Assembly: GCA_020348925.1 (NCBI GenBank)
Contig: CP070758.1
Span: 3,056,904-3,105,925, forward strand
Length of the DNA stretch: 49,022 nt
Direction of reading: 5' to 3'
DNA from: Gemmatimonadota bacterium
Lineage (GTDB): Bacteria; JBHIER01; G020348925
Shown here one piece after another: positions 9,401 through 16,681 of this stretch (positions within the stretch are counted from its first letter, which is position 1; each line of letters begins with the position of its first letter). The notes beneath the pieces were generated by a model. That model searched no databases, was not told the origin of the DNA, and saw only the letters and a list, made by a program, of their open reading frames with translations. A program made the translations under genes and the position numbers.

Positions 9401-9611
9401 CGAAGAGATCGCCGAGACCCAACGACCTGAAATGCCCTGTTTGCTCGTTGAAGAAAGGTCTAAAAATTTTAAAGAGGTCGAATTGGGATACGGAGAAAAG
9501 ATGGCAGTGAAGGAGGCACGGCGATGTCTCCGGTGTGATCTCGATGTGAAAACAGAAACTGAAGTAGATCAGGATGGTGAGGTATTCGAAAAGGAAAAGG
9601 TTCATGCCTAA
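6495..9611 (+). CDS. NuoF::GltD fusion, NADH/NADPH flavoprotein with Fe-S centres
   Basis: 1038 aa, start codon TTG with GGGAG about 6 nt upstream. Part 1 (about 1-110) is a thioredoxin-like [2Fe-2S] domain, cysteines 11, 16, 48 and 52. Part 2 (about 125-530) is NuoF/HydB: FMN/NADH motifs GLRGRGGGGFPTG (about 164-176) and GAGAFVCGEETAL (about 280), and the [4Fe-4S] set C455, C458, C461, C501. Part 3 (about 540-1000) is GltD/NfnB-like: an N-terminal cysteine-rich domain of the type that holds two [4Fe-4S] clusters, the FAD motif VGSGPAGLTAG (about 637), and a second Rossmann site VIGGGNAALDAAR followed by YRRTRAEMP, the usual NADPH-binding pattern. The protein should thus join an NADH/FMN site to an NADPH/FAD site in one chain. 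These modules are separate subunits in many bifurcating enzymes. The stop overlaps the start of the next gene by 8 bp. Confidence 0.9.
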   Translation: MKAYRTHLLVCAGTGCVSNHSFDIKAALEQEIKKQKLENEIVVITTGCNGFCERGPIVFVQQEGIYYQMLKLEDIPFLVEEHFVKHRPVEKLMYIPPDEEKLIPTMSEIDFFKHQRLIVLKNRGRIDPESIDEYIAFGGYESLAKALLLLTPEEIIDEIKTSGLRGRGGGGFPTGIKWELTRKAPGNIKYIICNADEGDPGAFMDRSILEADPHAVLEGMAIGAYAIGATKGFVYVRNEYPLAVDRIKLAIRQAEDYGLLGERIFDTDFSFKVNVVRGAGAFVCGEETALMASVEGKIGRPRQRPPFPAQKGLWGKPTNINNVETWANVPVIIDRSGTWFSEIGTENSKGTKIFSLVGKVNNTGLVEVPMGITLRQIIFDIGGGVQKEKAFKTVQIGGPSGGCIPKEHLDMAVDYDELKKVGAMMGSGGLIVMDEDTCMVDVAKYFTRFLYDESCGKCLSCRDGLKRMQEILRDITEGRATEADLGLLEDLAYVVKDASMCGLGQTAANPVLSSLRHFRDEYEAHIKYKRCPAAVCKEIISSPCQHICPIGTEAPIYIALIAHGKYEDALNIIWKDNPLPSVCGRVCHHPCESKCRAGEGGDPIAIRTLKRFATDYALKTGIEPDIQRQPKREEKVAIVGSGPAGLTAGYFLALKGYEVTIFEALPVAGGMLAVGIPEHRLPKEILKADLDQIQKAGVRIETNVALGRDVTLEDLHKQGYASIFLATGAHKSFKLGIPGEEADGVFPSMRFLTDINLGRDVEVGKRVGVIGGGNAALDAARVALRLEGCEEVSIIYRRTRAEMPAYEEEIVKAIEEGIDIQFLAAPTKVLTENGRLVGIECVRMELGAMDESGRRRPIPVQGSEFSLQLDTLIAAIGEQPDLSFATDKESFDVSPWNTIIVDSETLATNQEGLWAGGDVVTGPGTVVEAIAVGKRAADSIDTYLRGEQFIRTYTVTRPSVSVTPVELTDEEIAETQRPEMPCLLVEERSKNFKEVELGYGEKMAVKEARRCLRCDLDVKTETEVDQDGEVFEKEKVHA

Positions 9612-10320
9612 GGTAACAATCAACGGCTTAGAATTCGAGGCTGAGAAAGGTTCAACCCTCTTGGAAGTGGCGGACTTTTTAGGAATTGAAATACCGACTC
9701 TGTGTTACCATGAAGGTTTGAGTCCTTACGGGGCCTGTCGGCTGTGCGTTGTCGAGATAGGAGTGGGTGAAAATACTCGGCTTGTGACTTCCTGTACGTA
9801 TCCTGTTCAGGAAGGATTGAATATTCGAACACATTCCGAACGAGTTGTGCGAACTCGAAAGATGCTCATAGAGCTCCTCTTGGCAACCTGTCCGAGTTCC
9901 AAAGTCATTCAGGATCTTGCGTCGAAATTCGGCGTGACACAGGTTCGATTCAAACAGGAACATAACGACTGTATTTTATGTGGTCTGTGCGTACGAATGT
10001 GTGCTGAGCAGATGGATGGTAAGGCTATCGGCCTCGTGGGCCGGGGTGATGATTTGAAAATCACGACACCTTTTGATATCAAATCGGAGCAGTGTCGCCT
10101 GTGCGGCGGGTGTATGTACATCTGTCCGGCCTGTCAGCTTCGATGTCAGGGGCCTGACGTGGAGGAAGCTGTCTGCAATGCCTGCCTCAACCTGGAACCC
10201 CCCTGTCTGGAATCCTGGGACGATGCCATGTGCTACATGGATCCGTGTGTAGCCTGTGAAGTGGAATATTCGAGAAAACCGAAGGTGAAAAAAGAGAAAA
10301 CCTCGAAAGAACAATCATAA
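9604..10320 (+). CDS. HoxU/NuoG-N-terminal-like iron-sulfur protein without H-cluster
   Basis: 238 aa from the ATG at 9604, which overlaps the previous gene; an earlier in-frame start at 9574 lies inside that gene. The N-terminus (about 1-80) is a plant-type [2Fe-2S] ferredoxin domain (CYHEGLSPYGACRLC plus a later Cys). The next part resembles the linker of NuoG/HydA, and two ferredoxin-like clusters follow (CILCGLCVRMC and CRLCGGCMYICPAC). The C-terminus adds further cysteines (CNACLNLEPPC). It matches the N-terminal electron-wire domains of HydA, NuoG and HoxU but stops before any hydrogenase or molybdopterin catalytic domain. It probably carries electrons between the NuoF/GltD flavins and the GltB-like subunit or a soluble ferredoxin. 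Confidence 0.85.
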   Translation: MPKVTINGLEFEAEKGSTLLEVADFLGIEIPTLCYHEGLSPYGACRLCVVEIGVGENTRLVTSCTYPVQEGLNIRTHSERVVRTRKMLIELLLATCPSSKVIQDLASKFGVTQVRFKQEHNDCILCGLCVRMCAEQMDGKAIGLVGRGDDLKITTPFDIKSEQCRLCGGCMYICPACQLRCQGPDVEEAVCNACLNLEPPCLESWDDAMCYMDPCVACEVEYSRKPKVKKEKTSKEQS

Positions 10321-10361
10321 TACTTTCGACAAGAACAACCTGATTTTCAAGGAGGAACAGA

Positions 10362-11945
10362 ATGTCGTTTACGACGATCAATCGTTCAGCTGCGACACTG
10401 ACGAAAAATAGAACCGAGGGTTCCATTAGTCCTTTTTCCGGTATGTGCGTGACCTGTGTTGATGGTTGCGTGGGGATGTGTGAGATCGGGAAGTCGGCTT
10501 ACCGGGGCAGTGAGGTCATTTATCCGCAACCCTTCGGTCTCATCACCACGGCATCGGAGAAAGACTATCCCATCGATTATTCCCATTTCACCATTCTTGG
10601 GACGGCTGTGGGAGCGGTTGGTGTGGCCCAGGATAGCGATGTGGCTATTTTTCCCAATGTGAGTTTGGAATCGACCTTTGGGAGTGATAAGGGCATTAAA
10701 TTTAGACTTCCCATCATGATCCCGGGTCTGGGATCGACCAATGTTGCCAAGAACAATTGGGAGGGGTTGGCCATCGGAACGGCTCTGGCCGGCACGGGCC
10801 TCACGATTGGTGAGAACGTCGTCGGTATGGACCCCGAGTCCGAGATAAAAGGTGGTAAAGTCGTCAAGGCTCCGGATCTGTCCTGGCGGATAAAACTTTT
10901 CAAAGACTGGCAGCGTGATGGATACGGGATGATAGTCGTGCAAGCCAATGTCGAGGATACCCGGCTCGGCGTGCAGGAGTATGCCATCAGTGAACTCGGC
11001 GTGGAGACTGTTGAGCTTAAGTGGGGGCAGGGAGCCAAGGATATCGGCGGTGAGGTCAAGATCAAGAATTTGGAAAAGGCACAGCTTCTCTATAAACGCG
11101 GCTATGTCGTTCTGCCCGATCCCACGAATCCCGACGTGATCAAAGCTTTCGAACATGGAACCTTCAAGGAGTTCGAACGGCATTCGCGTGTGGGTATGGT
11201 GACCGAAGAGGATTTCCTGAAGCGGGTTGAGGAGCTGAGGGCGGCCGGGGCAAAATATGTGTTTTTGAAAACCGGCGCTTACAGACCTGCCGATCTGGCC
11301 CGCGCAGTGAAGTTCTCGTCGAAAGCCAAGATTGACCTCCTGACCGTTGACGGAGCCGGTGGGGGTACCGGCATGAGCCCCTGGCGGATGATGAACGAGT
11401 GGGGTATTCCCGGGGTAGAGATCCATTCGCTTGCGTATAAGTATACACATCAATTGGCTCAAAAGGGGGAGTATGTCCCGGCGCTCGCCTTCGCCGGCGG
11501 GTTCACTTTCGAGGATCAGATATACAAGGCGATAGCTTTGGGCGCCCCGTACGTAAAACTTGTGGGAATGGCCCGTGGTCCTCTTGCTGCGGCCATGGTC
11601 GGCAAGACCATCGGGAAACGTATCAACGAGGGCCAGCTTCCCGTTTACGTGGAGCGGTTCGGGGATTCGAAGGATGAAGTCTTTGTCACCTCTGCGGAGT
11701 TGCGGAAGGAGCTCGGTCCTGAGAAATTCGAGGAGTTGCCCACAGCGGCCATCGGTCTGTACACGTATTATGAGCGGCTCGCTCAGGGATTGCAGCAGCT
11801 CATGTGCGGCAATCGCAAGTTTGCCCTGGAGTATATCAGCCGGGAAGATATAGCGTCCCTGACGAAAGAGGCCGCCGACGTGAGCGGTATCACCTACATA
11901 ACGGACGTCGATCAGAAAGAGGTGGAGAAGATCCTTGCCAGCTAA
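10362..11945 (+). CDS. FMN-binding glutamate synthase family protein (GltB central domain only)
   Basis: 527 aa with AAGGAGG well placed before the ATG. The TIM-barrel FMN domain of glutamate synthase is recognisable from about residue 90 on: LPIMIPGLGS near the start, DGAGGGTGMSPW, and the phosphate-site region ALAFAGGFTFEDQIYKAIALGAPYVKLV. The N-terminal glutaminase (GATase type 2) domain of classic GltB is absent and there is no C-terminal beta-helix. The cysteine motif for the [3Fe-4S] cluster that normally follows the barrel is also missing: GMARGPLAAAMVG occupies that place. Instead an N-terminal motif CVTCVDGCVGMC (about residues 28-39) could hold a cluster. Classic GltB makes glutamate from 2-oxoglutarate and glutamine; this form cannot hydrolyse glutamine itself. 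It stands between the iron-sulfur subunits and glutamate dehydrogenase. Confidence 0.85.
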   Translation: MSFTTINRSAATLTKNRTEGSISPFSGMCVTCVDGCVGMCEIGKSAYRGSEVIYPQPFGLITTASEKDYPIDYSHFTILGTAVGAVGVAQDSDVAIFPNVSLESTFGSDKGIKFRLPIMIPGLGSTNVAKNNWEGLAIGTALAGTGLTIGENVVGMDPESEIKGGKVVKAPDLSWRIKLFKDWQRDGYGMIVVQANVEDTRLGVQEYAISELGVETVELKWGQGAKDIGGEVKIKNLEKAQLLYKRGYVVLPDPTNPDVIKAFEHGTFKEFERHSRVGMVTEEDFLKRVEELRAAGAKYVFLKTGAYRPADLARAVKFSSKAKIDLLTVDGAGGGTGMSPWRMMNEWGIPGVEIHSLAYKYTHQLAQKGEYVPALAFAGGFTFEDQIYKAIALGAPYVKLVGMARGPLAAAMVGKTIGKRINEGQLPVYVERFGDSKDEVFVTSAELRKELGPEKFEELPTAAIGLYTYYERLAQGLQQLMCGNRKFALEYISREDIASLTKEAADVSGITYITDVDQKEVEKILAS

Positions 11946-11979
11946 TATCACCTGTCAAACGGTATAGAGGGTAGAGGAT

Positions 11980-13224
11980 ATGGACAAGACCTCTGTGGCA
12001 CACATAGCCCGAATGCAGCTTGAAAAGGCGGCTCGGGCTATGAATTTATCTGAGGATCTTGTGACGGTTTTGAAGTGCCCCAAGCGGATTCTTCAGGTGA
12101 CCTTTCCCGTCAAGCGGGATGACGGGACGGTCACGTGTTTCACCGGATACCGCTGTCAGTACAATGATGCCAGGGGTCCGACCAAAGGTGGGGTGCGATA
12201 CCACCCCAATGTCTCGGCAGACGAGGTCATTGCTCTGGCCGCCTGGATGACGTGGAAATGCGCCCTGGTCGATCTGCCCTATGGTGGGGCCAAGGGGGGA
12301 GTCGTATGCGACCCGACGCACTTGTCCGAAGGGGAGATGGAGCGGTTGACGCGGCGGTATACGACCGAGATCATGCCCATTCTCGGACCCCATTCCGACA
12401 TTCCCGCCCCCGATGTCTTCACCACATCCAAAACCATGGCCTGGATGATGGATACCTACAGCATGTTTACAGGCCACACGGAACCGAGCGTCGTCACCGG
12501 GAAACCGGAGGCGCTCGGAGGTTCCTTGGGGCGGAAGGAGGCCACAGGCAGGGGTGTAGCCATCATTACCCGAGAACTTTTTACGAAGCTGAAACGCTCC
12601 TTGGAGGGTGCCACTGTGGCCGTTCAGGGGTTCGGAAATGTCGGGGGGTACGCCGCGTTCTTTCTGTCGGAAATGGGGGCGAAAATTATCGCAGTGTCCG
12701 ATTCCTCCGGGGGCTTCGTCAATCCTGATGGGTTCAACGTTCCCGAACTTATGCGCTGTGTCGACGAGCACACGTGTCTGGCTCCATACCCCGGTGAAAA
12801 AATGGATAAGGATGAGGTGCTGTACAAGGACGTCGATGTGCTCATTCCGGCAGCTCTGGAAAACCAGATCCGCGGGGACAACGCCCCGAGGGTTCAGGCG
12901 AAGATCATTGTGGAAGGAGCCAACGGTCCCACGGCACCGGAGGCCGATGAAGTTTTGGAATCAAAGGGTGTCCATGTCGTGCCCGACATCATGGCCAATT
13001 CGGGTGGTGTCATCGTCAGCCATTTGGAATGGGTGCAGGCCATGACTGGGTTGTACATGGGTGAAGATGAGGTCAATGGGCGTTTAGAGGGTCGACTCGT
13101 GCGGAGTTTTGAAGCCGTGTGGCGTAAGGCGCATGAGTTGCGCGTCTCCCTGAGAACGGCGGCATATATCGTGGCGCTGGAGCGAATTGCCGAAGTCCAT
13201 CGGTACCGAGGGCTGTTTCCGTAA
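11980..13224 (+). CDS. gdhA: glutamate dehydrogenase (Glu/Leu/Phe/Val dehydrogenase family)
   Basis: 414 aa, the normal size of hexameric bacterial/archaeal GDH. It interconverts glutamate and 2-oxoglutarate plus ammonium with NAD(P)H. Substrate residues are in place: KGGVRYHP (K69), MTWKCALVDLPYGGAKGG (K93 and catalytic K105) and PAPDVFT (D145). The cofactor domain has GFGNVG, and the residue after strand 2 is in VSDSSGG, giving no safe call on NAD versus NADP. AGAGGAT precedes the ATG. The gene follows the GltB-like gene after 34 bp, so in this operon nitrogen assimilation or glutamate oxidation is tied to the redox complex. Confidence 0.95.
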   Translation: MDKTSVAHIARMQLEKAARAMNLSEDLVTVLKCPKRILQVTFPVKRDDGTVTCFTGYRCQYNDARGPTKGGVRYHPNVSADEVIALAAWMTWKCALVDLPYGGAKGGVVCDPTHLSEGEMERLTRRYTTEIMPILGPHSDIPAPDVFTTSKTMAWMMDTYSMFTGHTEPSVVTGKPEALGGSLGRKEATGRGVAIITRELFTKLKRSLEGATVAVQGFGNVGGYAAFFLSEMGAKIIAVSDSSGGFVNPDGFNVPELMRCVDEHTCLAPYPGEKMDKDEVLYKDVDVLIPAALENQIRGDNAPRVQAKIIVEGANGPTAPEADEVLESKGVHVVPDIMANSGGVIVSHLEWVQAMTGLYMGEDEVNGRLEGRLVRSFEAVWRKAHELRVSLRTAAYIVALERIAEVHRYRGLFP

Positions 13225-13315
13225 ATGGAACTCTATCGGTCTGGGAGGTTTTTCCCTCAGATAATTGATACGATCCAAACAAACGTTTTCACTTTCGAAC
13301 AAAAGGGAGGAGACA

Positions 13316-14659
13316 GTGGCTGAGAAAAAGATGACCGAAGAAGAATTGCTGGCCAAGGCGTACAAACCGGCCGAGGATGCCATGCGACTGCACCCTTTTT
13401 ACCGGGGGAAGATCGAAGTCATTCCGAAGTGCCGCATTCGTGATTTTGACGACTTTGCCATCTGGTATACACCTGGGGTGGCTGAGCCGTGCAGAGACAT
13501 CCACGAGCATCCGGAGAGAGTTCTGGAACATACGAGCAAGTGGAATATGGTGGCTGTGATCACCGACGGCACCCGTGTCCTGGGTTTGGGGGACATCGGG
13601 CCTGAAGGTGGCCTGCCCGTCATGGAGGGAAAAGCGCTGCTGTACAAATATCTCGGCGGTGTCGATGCCTTTCCTCTGTGTGTGGATACGAAAGACCCGG
13701 ATGAGATAATCGATCTCGTTCTCAAATTACAGCCCAGTTTCGGTGGGATCAATCTTGAGGACATCTCGCACCCGAAATGTTTTTACATTTTGGACACGTT
13801 GCGGGAGAAGGCCCGCATACCCATCTGGCACGACGACCAGCAGGGGACAGCCGCCGTGACCTGTGCGGGGCTCATCAATGCTCTGAAATTGACCGATCGC
13901 AAGATCGGTGAGGTGAAGGTGGCCATGATCGGGGCTGGCGCTTCCAATATTGCCATTGCCAGAATGATTATTACAATGGGTGTTGACCCGAAAAAAGTGA
14001 TCATGTCCGACAGCAGGGGCATACTTCATAAAGGCCGAACCGAGTTACAGGAGAAGTTCAAAGAGAAGTGGCATATGTGCGAGATTTCCAACGAGGAGCA
14101 GGTTGAAGGTGGACCGGCTGAGGCGATGAAGGGCGCGGATGTGCTGATTGCTCTGTCCACACCGGGGCCGGATACAGTCAAGAAGGAATGGGTCGCCAGT
14201 ATGGCCAAAGATCCGATTGTCTTCGTCTGCGCCAATCCCATACCTGAGATATGGCCGTGGGAAGCGAAAGAGGCCGGCGCTGCCATCGTCGCCACGGGTC
14301 GGTCCGACTTTCCCAATCAGGTCAATAACTCCCTGGGATTCCCCGGCATCTTTCGTGGAACGCTGGATGTCATGGCCACGACGATCACCGATGAGATGTG
14401 CATCGCGGCGGCGACGGAGTTGGCCAAGGTGGCCGAGGATAAGGGGCTGCGTGAAGATTATCTGGTTCCGACCATGGACGAATGGGAGGTCTTCCCGAGG
14501 GAGGCTGTGGCTGTCGGACAGAAGGCCATTGAACAGGGTGTGGCCCGTCGGAAGCTGTCACCGGAGCAAGCCTTTACTATTGCCGGGGACATTATTCAGC
14601 ACTCGCGCGAAGAGATCCAATGCCTGATGAAGGAGGGATTCATCAAGATGGGCGACTGA
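13316..14659 (+). CDS. malic enzyme, short bacterial form
   Basis: 447 aa from the GTG at 13316, which has GGGAGGA about 5 nt upstream; the upstream in-frame ATG at 13265 lacks a ribosome site and adds an atypical extension. The enzyme decarboxylates malate to pyruvate with NAD(P)+. Visible motifs: the N-terminal YTPGVAEPC with tyrosine and, further on, the lysine of MEGKALLYK; metal-binding NLEDIS and DDQQGTAAVT; the dinucleotide site GAGASNIAIARMI; and the C-terminal NPIPEIWP and SDFPNQVNN. It is the last gene of the redox operon. No phosphotransacetylase-like domain is attached. With glutamate dehydrogenase it would move carbon between C4 and C3 acids while feeding NAD(P)H to the complex. 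Confidence 0.93.
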   Translation: MAEKKMTEEELLAKAYKPAEDAMRLHPFYRGKIEVIPKCRIRDFDDFAIWYTPGVAEPCRDIHEHPERVLEHTSKWNMVAVITDGTRVLGLGDIGPEGGLPVMEGKALLYKYLGGVDAFPLCVDTKDPDEIIDLVLKLQPSFGGINLEDISHPKCFYILDTLREKARIPIWHDDQQGTAAVTCAGLINALKLTDRKIGEVKVAMIGAGASNIAIARMIITMGVDPKKVIMSDSRGILHKGRTELQEKFKEKWHMCEISNEEQVEGGPAEAMKGADVLIALSTPGPDTVKKEWVASMAKDPIVFVCANPIPEIWPWEAKEAGAAIVATGRSDFPNQVNNSLGFPGIFRGTLDVMATTITDEMCIAAATELAKVAEDKGLREDYLVPTMDEWEVFPREAVAVGQKAIEQGVARRKLSPEQAFTIAGDIIQHSREEIQCLMKEGFIKMGD

Positions 14660-14718
14660 GGGATTCCCAGCAAACTGAGAAATGTTGTGAAAGAGAATGA
14701 GATTTCCAACGAGAGGTC

Positions 14719-14746
14719 TTGACACGGCGTTCGAGAAGACTATATT
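14719..14746 (+). promoter_or_regulatory. sigma70-type promoter of the riboflavin operon
   Basis: TTGACA (14719-14724) and TATATT (14741-14746) are 16 bp apart, 11 of 12 consensus bases. Transcription would begin near 14753, about 12 nt before the FMN riboswitch, which is the expected arrangement. Confidence 0.7.
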
Positions 14747-14764
14747 GTAGAAAAATTATTGCAA

Positions 14765-14875
14765 CCTTCGGGGTGAGGTGAGATTCCTCAACCGGCGGTG
14801 AAAGCCCGCGAGCCATACCATATGGCAGAACCAGTGAAATTCTGGTGCCGACGGTACAGTCCGGAAGGGAGAAGG
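14765..14875 (+). ncRNA. FMN riboswitch (RFN element)
   Basis: The conserved RFN sequence blocks are present: CCTTCGGGG at the 5-prime side, ACCGGCGGTGAAAGCCCGCG, the arm CCAGTGAAATTCTGG, GCCGACGGTACAGTCCGGA and the closing GGGAGAAGG. The terminal helix P1 forms from CCTTC (14765-14769) and GAAGG (14871-14875). It senses FMN and should switch off the downstream riboflavin genes when FMN is plentiful. Confidence 0.97.
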
Positions 14876-14904
14876 TCCGTTTTAAAAACGTTTTATCCCA
14901 TGAG

Positions 14905-14934
14905 CCCCGATAGGTTGTGATCGGGGTTTTTTTT
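14905..14934 (+). terminator. intrinsic terminator, expression platform of the FMN riboswitch
   Basis: Stem CCCCGAT (14905-14911) with ATCGGGG (14920-14926), loop AGGTTGTG, followed directly by eight T (14927-14934). It lies about 30 nt after the aptamer. The T tract touches the ribD ATG at 14935, and the GGGG of the right arm is also the only Shine-Dalgarno-like sequence for that start. Confidence 0.9.
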
Positions 14935-16029
14935 ATGGTGCGACGGAACGATGCACATTTTATGGAGCGGGCTCTCAAACTGGCCGACAAAGGCAGGGGT
15001 CAGACGAGCCCAAATCCCATGGTGGGGGCGGTGGTTGTCCGGGCGGGTCGCATTGTGGGTGAGGGCTATCATGAAGGGGCGGGCTTACCGCACGCTGAGG
15101 TGCATGCCCTGAACCAGGCTGGGACGAAGGCGAAGGGAGCGACGCTCTATGTGAATCTCGAACCGTGTTGCCATGCGGGTCGGACACCACCCTGTACGAA
15201 GGCGATTCTGACAGCGGGCATAGAGAGGGTCGTGTGCGCTGTGGAGGATCCGAATCCGATAGTGTCCGGCCGTGGAGTTCAACACTTGCGCGGAGCCGGG
15301 ATAACCGTCGCGGTCGGTTGTCTGGAGCACGAGGCAGAGAGATTGAATGAAATCTATTTCCATTACATGCGTACAGGTGTTCCCTTTGTGAGTCTGAAGA
15401 TCGCCCAAACACTTGATGGTCGCATTGCGGCCTCGAATGGGAGTTCGCGGTGGATATCCGGAGAGGCATCGAGACGGTATGGACATGTCTTGCGTGCGCA
15501 GCACGATGCCGTATTGGTCGGCGCCAAGACTGTGGTCCAGGACGATCCTGAGTTGACCGTCCGGCACGTCCAGGGGAAAAATCCGATTCGAATCATACTT
15601 GCCCGTACGCTGGGCATACCCCTGGACTCGAGAGTGGTCAACGACGGCGGCGAGGGGCGAACGAGAGTGGTGACGTCCGTCGATGGGGATCCTTCGACGA
15701 TCGAAGCTTTGCAGAGCAAGGGGGTAGGGATTTGGAGTCTTCCCCTGAACGAGGCGGGGCGTTTCGATCTCACAGCGCTGTTGAAAAAGGCGGCCGAGGA
15801 GGACATCACCAGCCTTTTGGTCGAGGGTGGTTGTGAGGTGTTCTCGACGTTCCTGCGAGCCCGGTTGGTTGACAAGGTTTACATCTTCGTTGCTCCGACC
15901 ATCTTGGGTTCAGGGCTTCCATCTATAGGGGATATCGGCATCGGGACGCTCGAGAATGGACTGCATCTTCGAGACGTCGAAGTCCGGCGCAGCGGTCAGG
16001 ATGTGCTCATGACCGGTTATTTGAATTGA
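14935..16029 (+). CDS. ribD: bifunctional riboflavin deaminase-reductase RibD
   Basis: 364 aa from the ATG at 14935. It carries out deamination of the GTP-derived pyrimidine and then NADPH-dependent reduction of its ribosyl chain. The deaminase domain (about 1-145) has zinc ligand H53 and catalytic E55 in HAEVHAL and zinc ligands C78 and C87 in EPCCHAGRTPPC. The reductase domain (about 147-364) starts SLKIAQTLDGRIA, with SRWISG and a DPxLTVR segment (DDPELTVR). A GTG at 14917 is in frame but lies in the terminator stem and is rejected; an ATG at 14962 is the fallback. First gene of the riboflavin operon, under the FMN riboswitch. Confidence 0.95.
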   Translation: MVRRNDAHFMERALKLADKGRGQTSPNPMVGAVVVRAGRIVGEGYHEGAGLPHAEVHALNQAGTKAKGATLYVNLEPCCHAGRTPPCTKAILTAGIERVVCAVEDPNPIVSGRGVQHLRGAGITVAVGCLEHEAERLNEIYFHYMRTGVPFVSLKIAQTLDGRIAASNGSSRWISGEASRRYGHVLRAQHDAVLVGAKTVVQDDPELTVRHVQGKNPIRIILARTLGIPLDSRVVNDGGEGRTRVVTSVDGDPSTIEALQSKGVGIWSLPLNEAGRFDLTALLKKAAEEDITSLLVEGGCEVFSTFLRARLVDKVYIFVAPTILGSGLPSIGDIGIGTLENGLHLRDVEVRRSGQDVLMTGYLN

Positions 16030-16039
16030 CGGTATCAGG

Positions 16040-16672
16040 ATGTTTACCGGGATTATTGAAGAGTTGGGGATCGTTCAAAAAATCGTGCGTGGTGGAGGGG
16101 GGTTGACACTGACAATTCATGCCTCCCAAATCATCGATGACCTGGCCATCGGCCACAGTCTGTCGGTGAACGGTGTCTGTCTGACCGTTACGAGTATTGA
16201 GGGTCAGAGTTTCGGCCTTGAAGCGGTTGAGGGGACTGTCCGTACGACGACACTGGGCAAAGCTCGGGTGGGGGACAGGGTGAATCTTGAGCGAGCCGTG
16301 AGACCTTCGGATCGGATGGGTGGCCATATTGTGACCGGTCATGTGGATGGGATCGGGATCATTCGTTCGAAAGAAGAGAAAGAGAGGAGTGTCATTTTTA
16401 CTATCGAAGTTCCAAATGAAATTTCCCGATACATTGTTCTCAAGGGTTCAGTGGCCGTTGACGGGGTGAGTTTGACCGTGACGGATAGTCGAGATGCACA
16501 CATTGTGCTTTCAATTATACCCCACACAGCGAAGGGTACTACTTTTGGTTTCCGAACGGTTGGTCATGAGGTGAATATCGAGGTGGATCCTATTGGGAAA
16601 TATGTCGAAAAGTTTCTTGGACCGAGCAGGGGGATCCTTGATGAAACGCGGTTGAAGGAAATGGGCTATTGA
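16040..16672 (+). CDS. ribE: riboflavin synthase, alpha subunit
   Basis: 210 aa. It dismutates two molecules of 6,7-dimethyl-8-ribityllumazine into riboflavin and a pyrimidine that is recycled by RibH. The start MFTGIIEELG is diagnostic, and two lumazine-binding repeats are seen (about 1-95 and 96-195) with SVNGVCLTV in the first and AVDGVSLTV in the second. GGHIVTGHVDG opens the second barrel. It follows ribD by 10 bp. The length and both repeats are complete. Confidence 0.96.
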   Translation: MFTGIIEELGIVQKIVRGGGGLTLTIHASQIIDDLAIGHSLSVNGVCLTVTSIEGQSFGLEAVEGTVRTTTLGKARVGDRVNLERAVRPSDRMGGHIVTGHVDGIGIIRSKEEKERSVIFTIEVPNEISRYIVLKGSVAVDGVSLTVTDSRDAHIVLSIIPHTAKGTTFGFRTVGHEVNIEVDPIGKYVEKFLGPSRGILDETRLKEMGY

Positions 16673-16681
16673 GGAGATGTT

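Noticed and set aside
5056-10320. An [FeFe]-hydrogenase or formate dehydrogenase operon (HydABC/Hnd type)
   Set aside because: The HoxU/HydA-N-like protein ends after its ferredoxin clusters; the H-cluster cysteine motifs are absent and no molybdopterin subunit follows. A GltB-like gene takes that place.
10386-11951. A 521-codon open frame on the minus strand
   Set aside because: Antisense to the GltB-like gene, whose protein is clearly conserved; the minus product resembles nothing known to me.
14917-14934. Earlier GTG start for ribD
   Set aside because: It is inside the loop and stem of the riboswitch terminator and would add a run of phenylalanines from the T tract.
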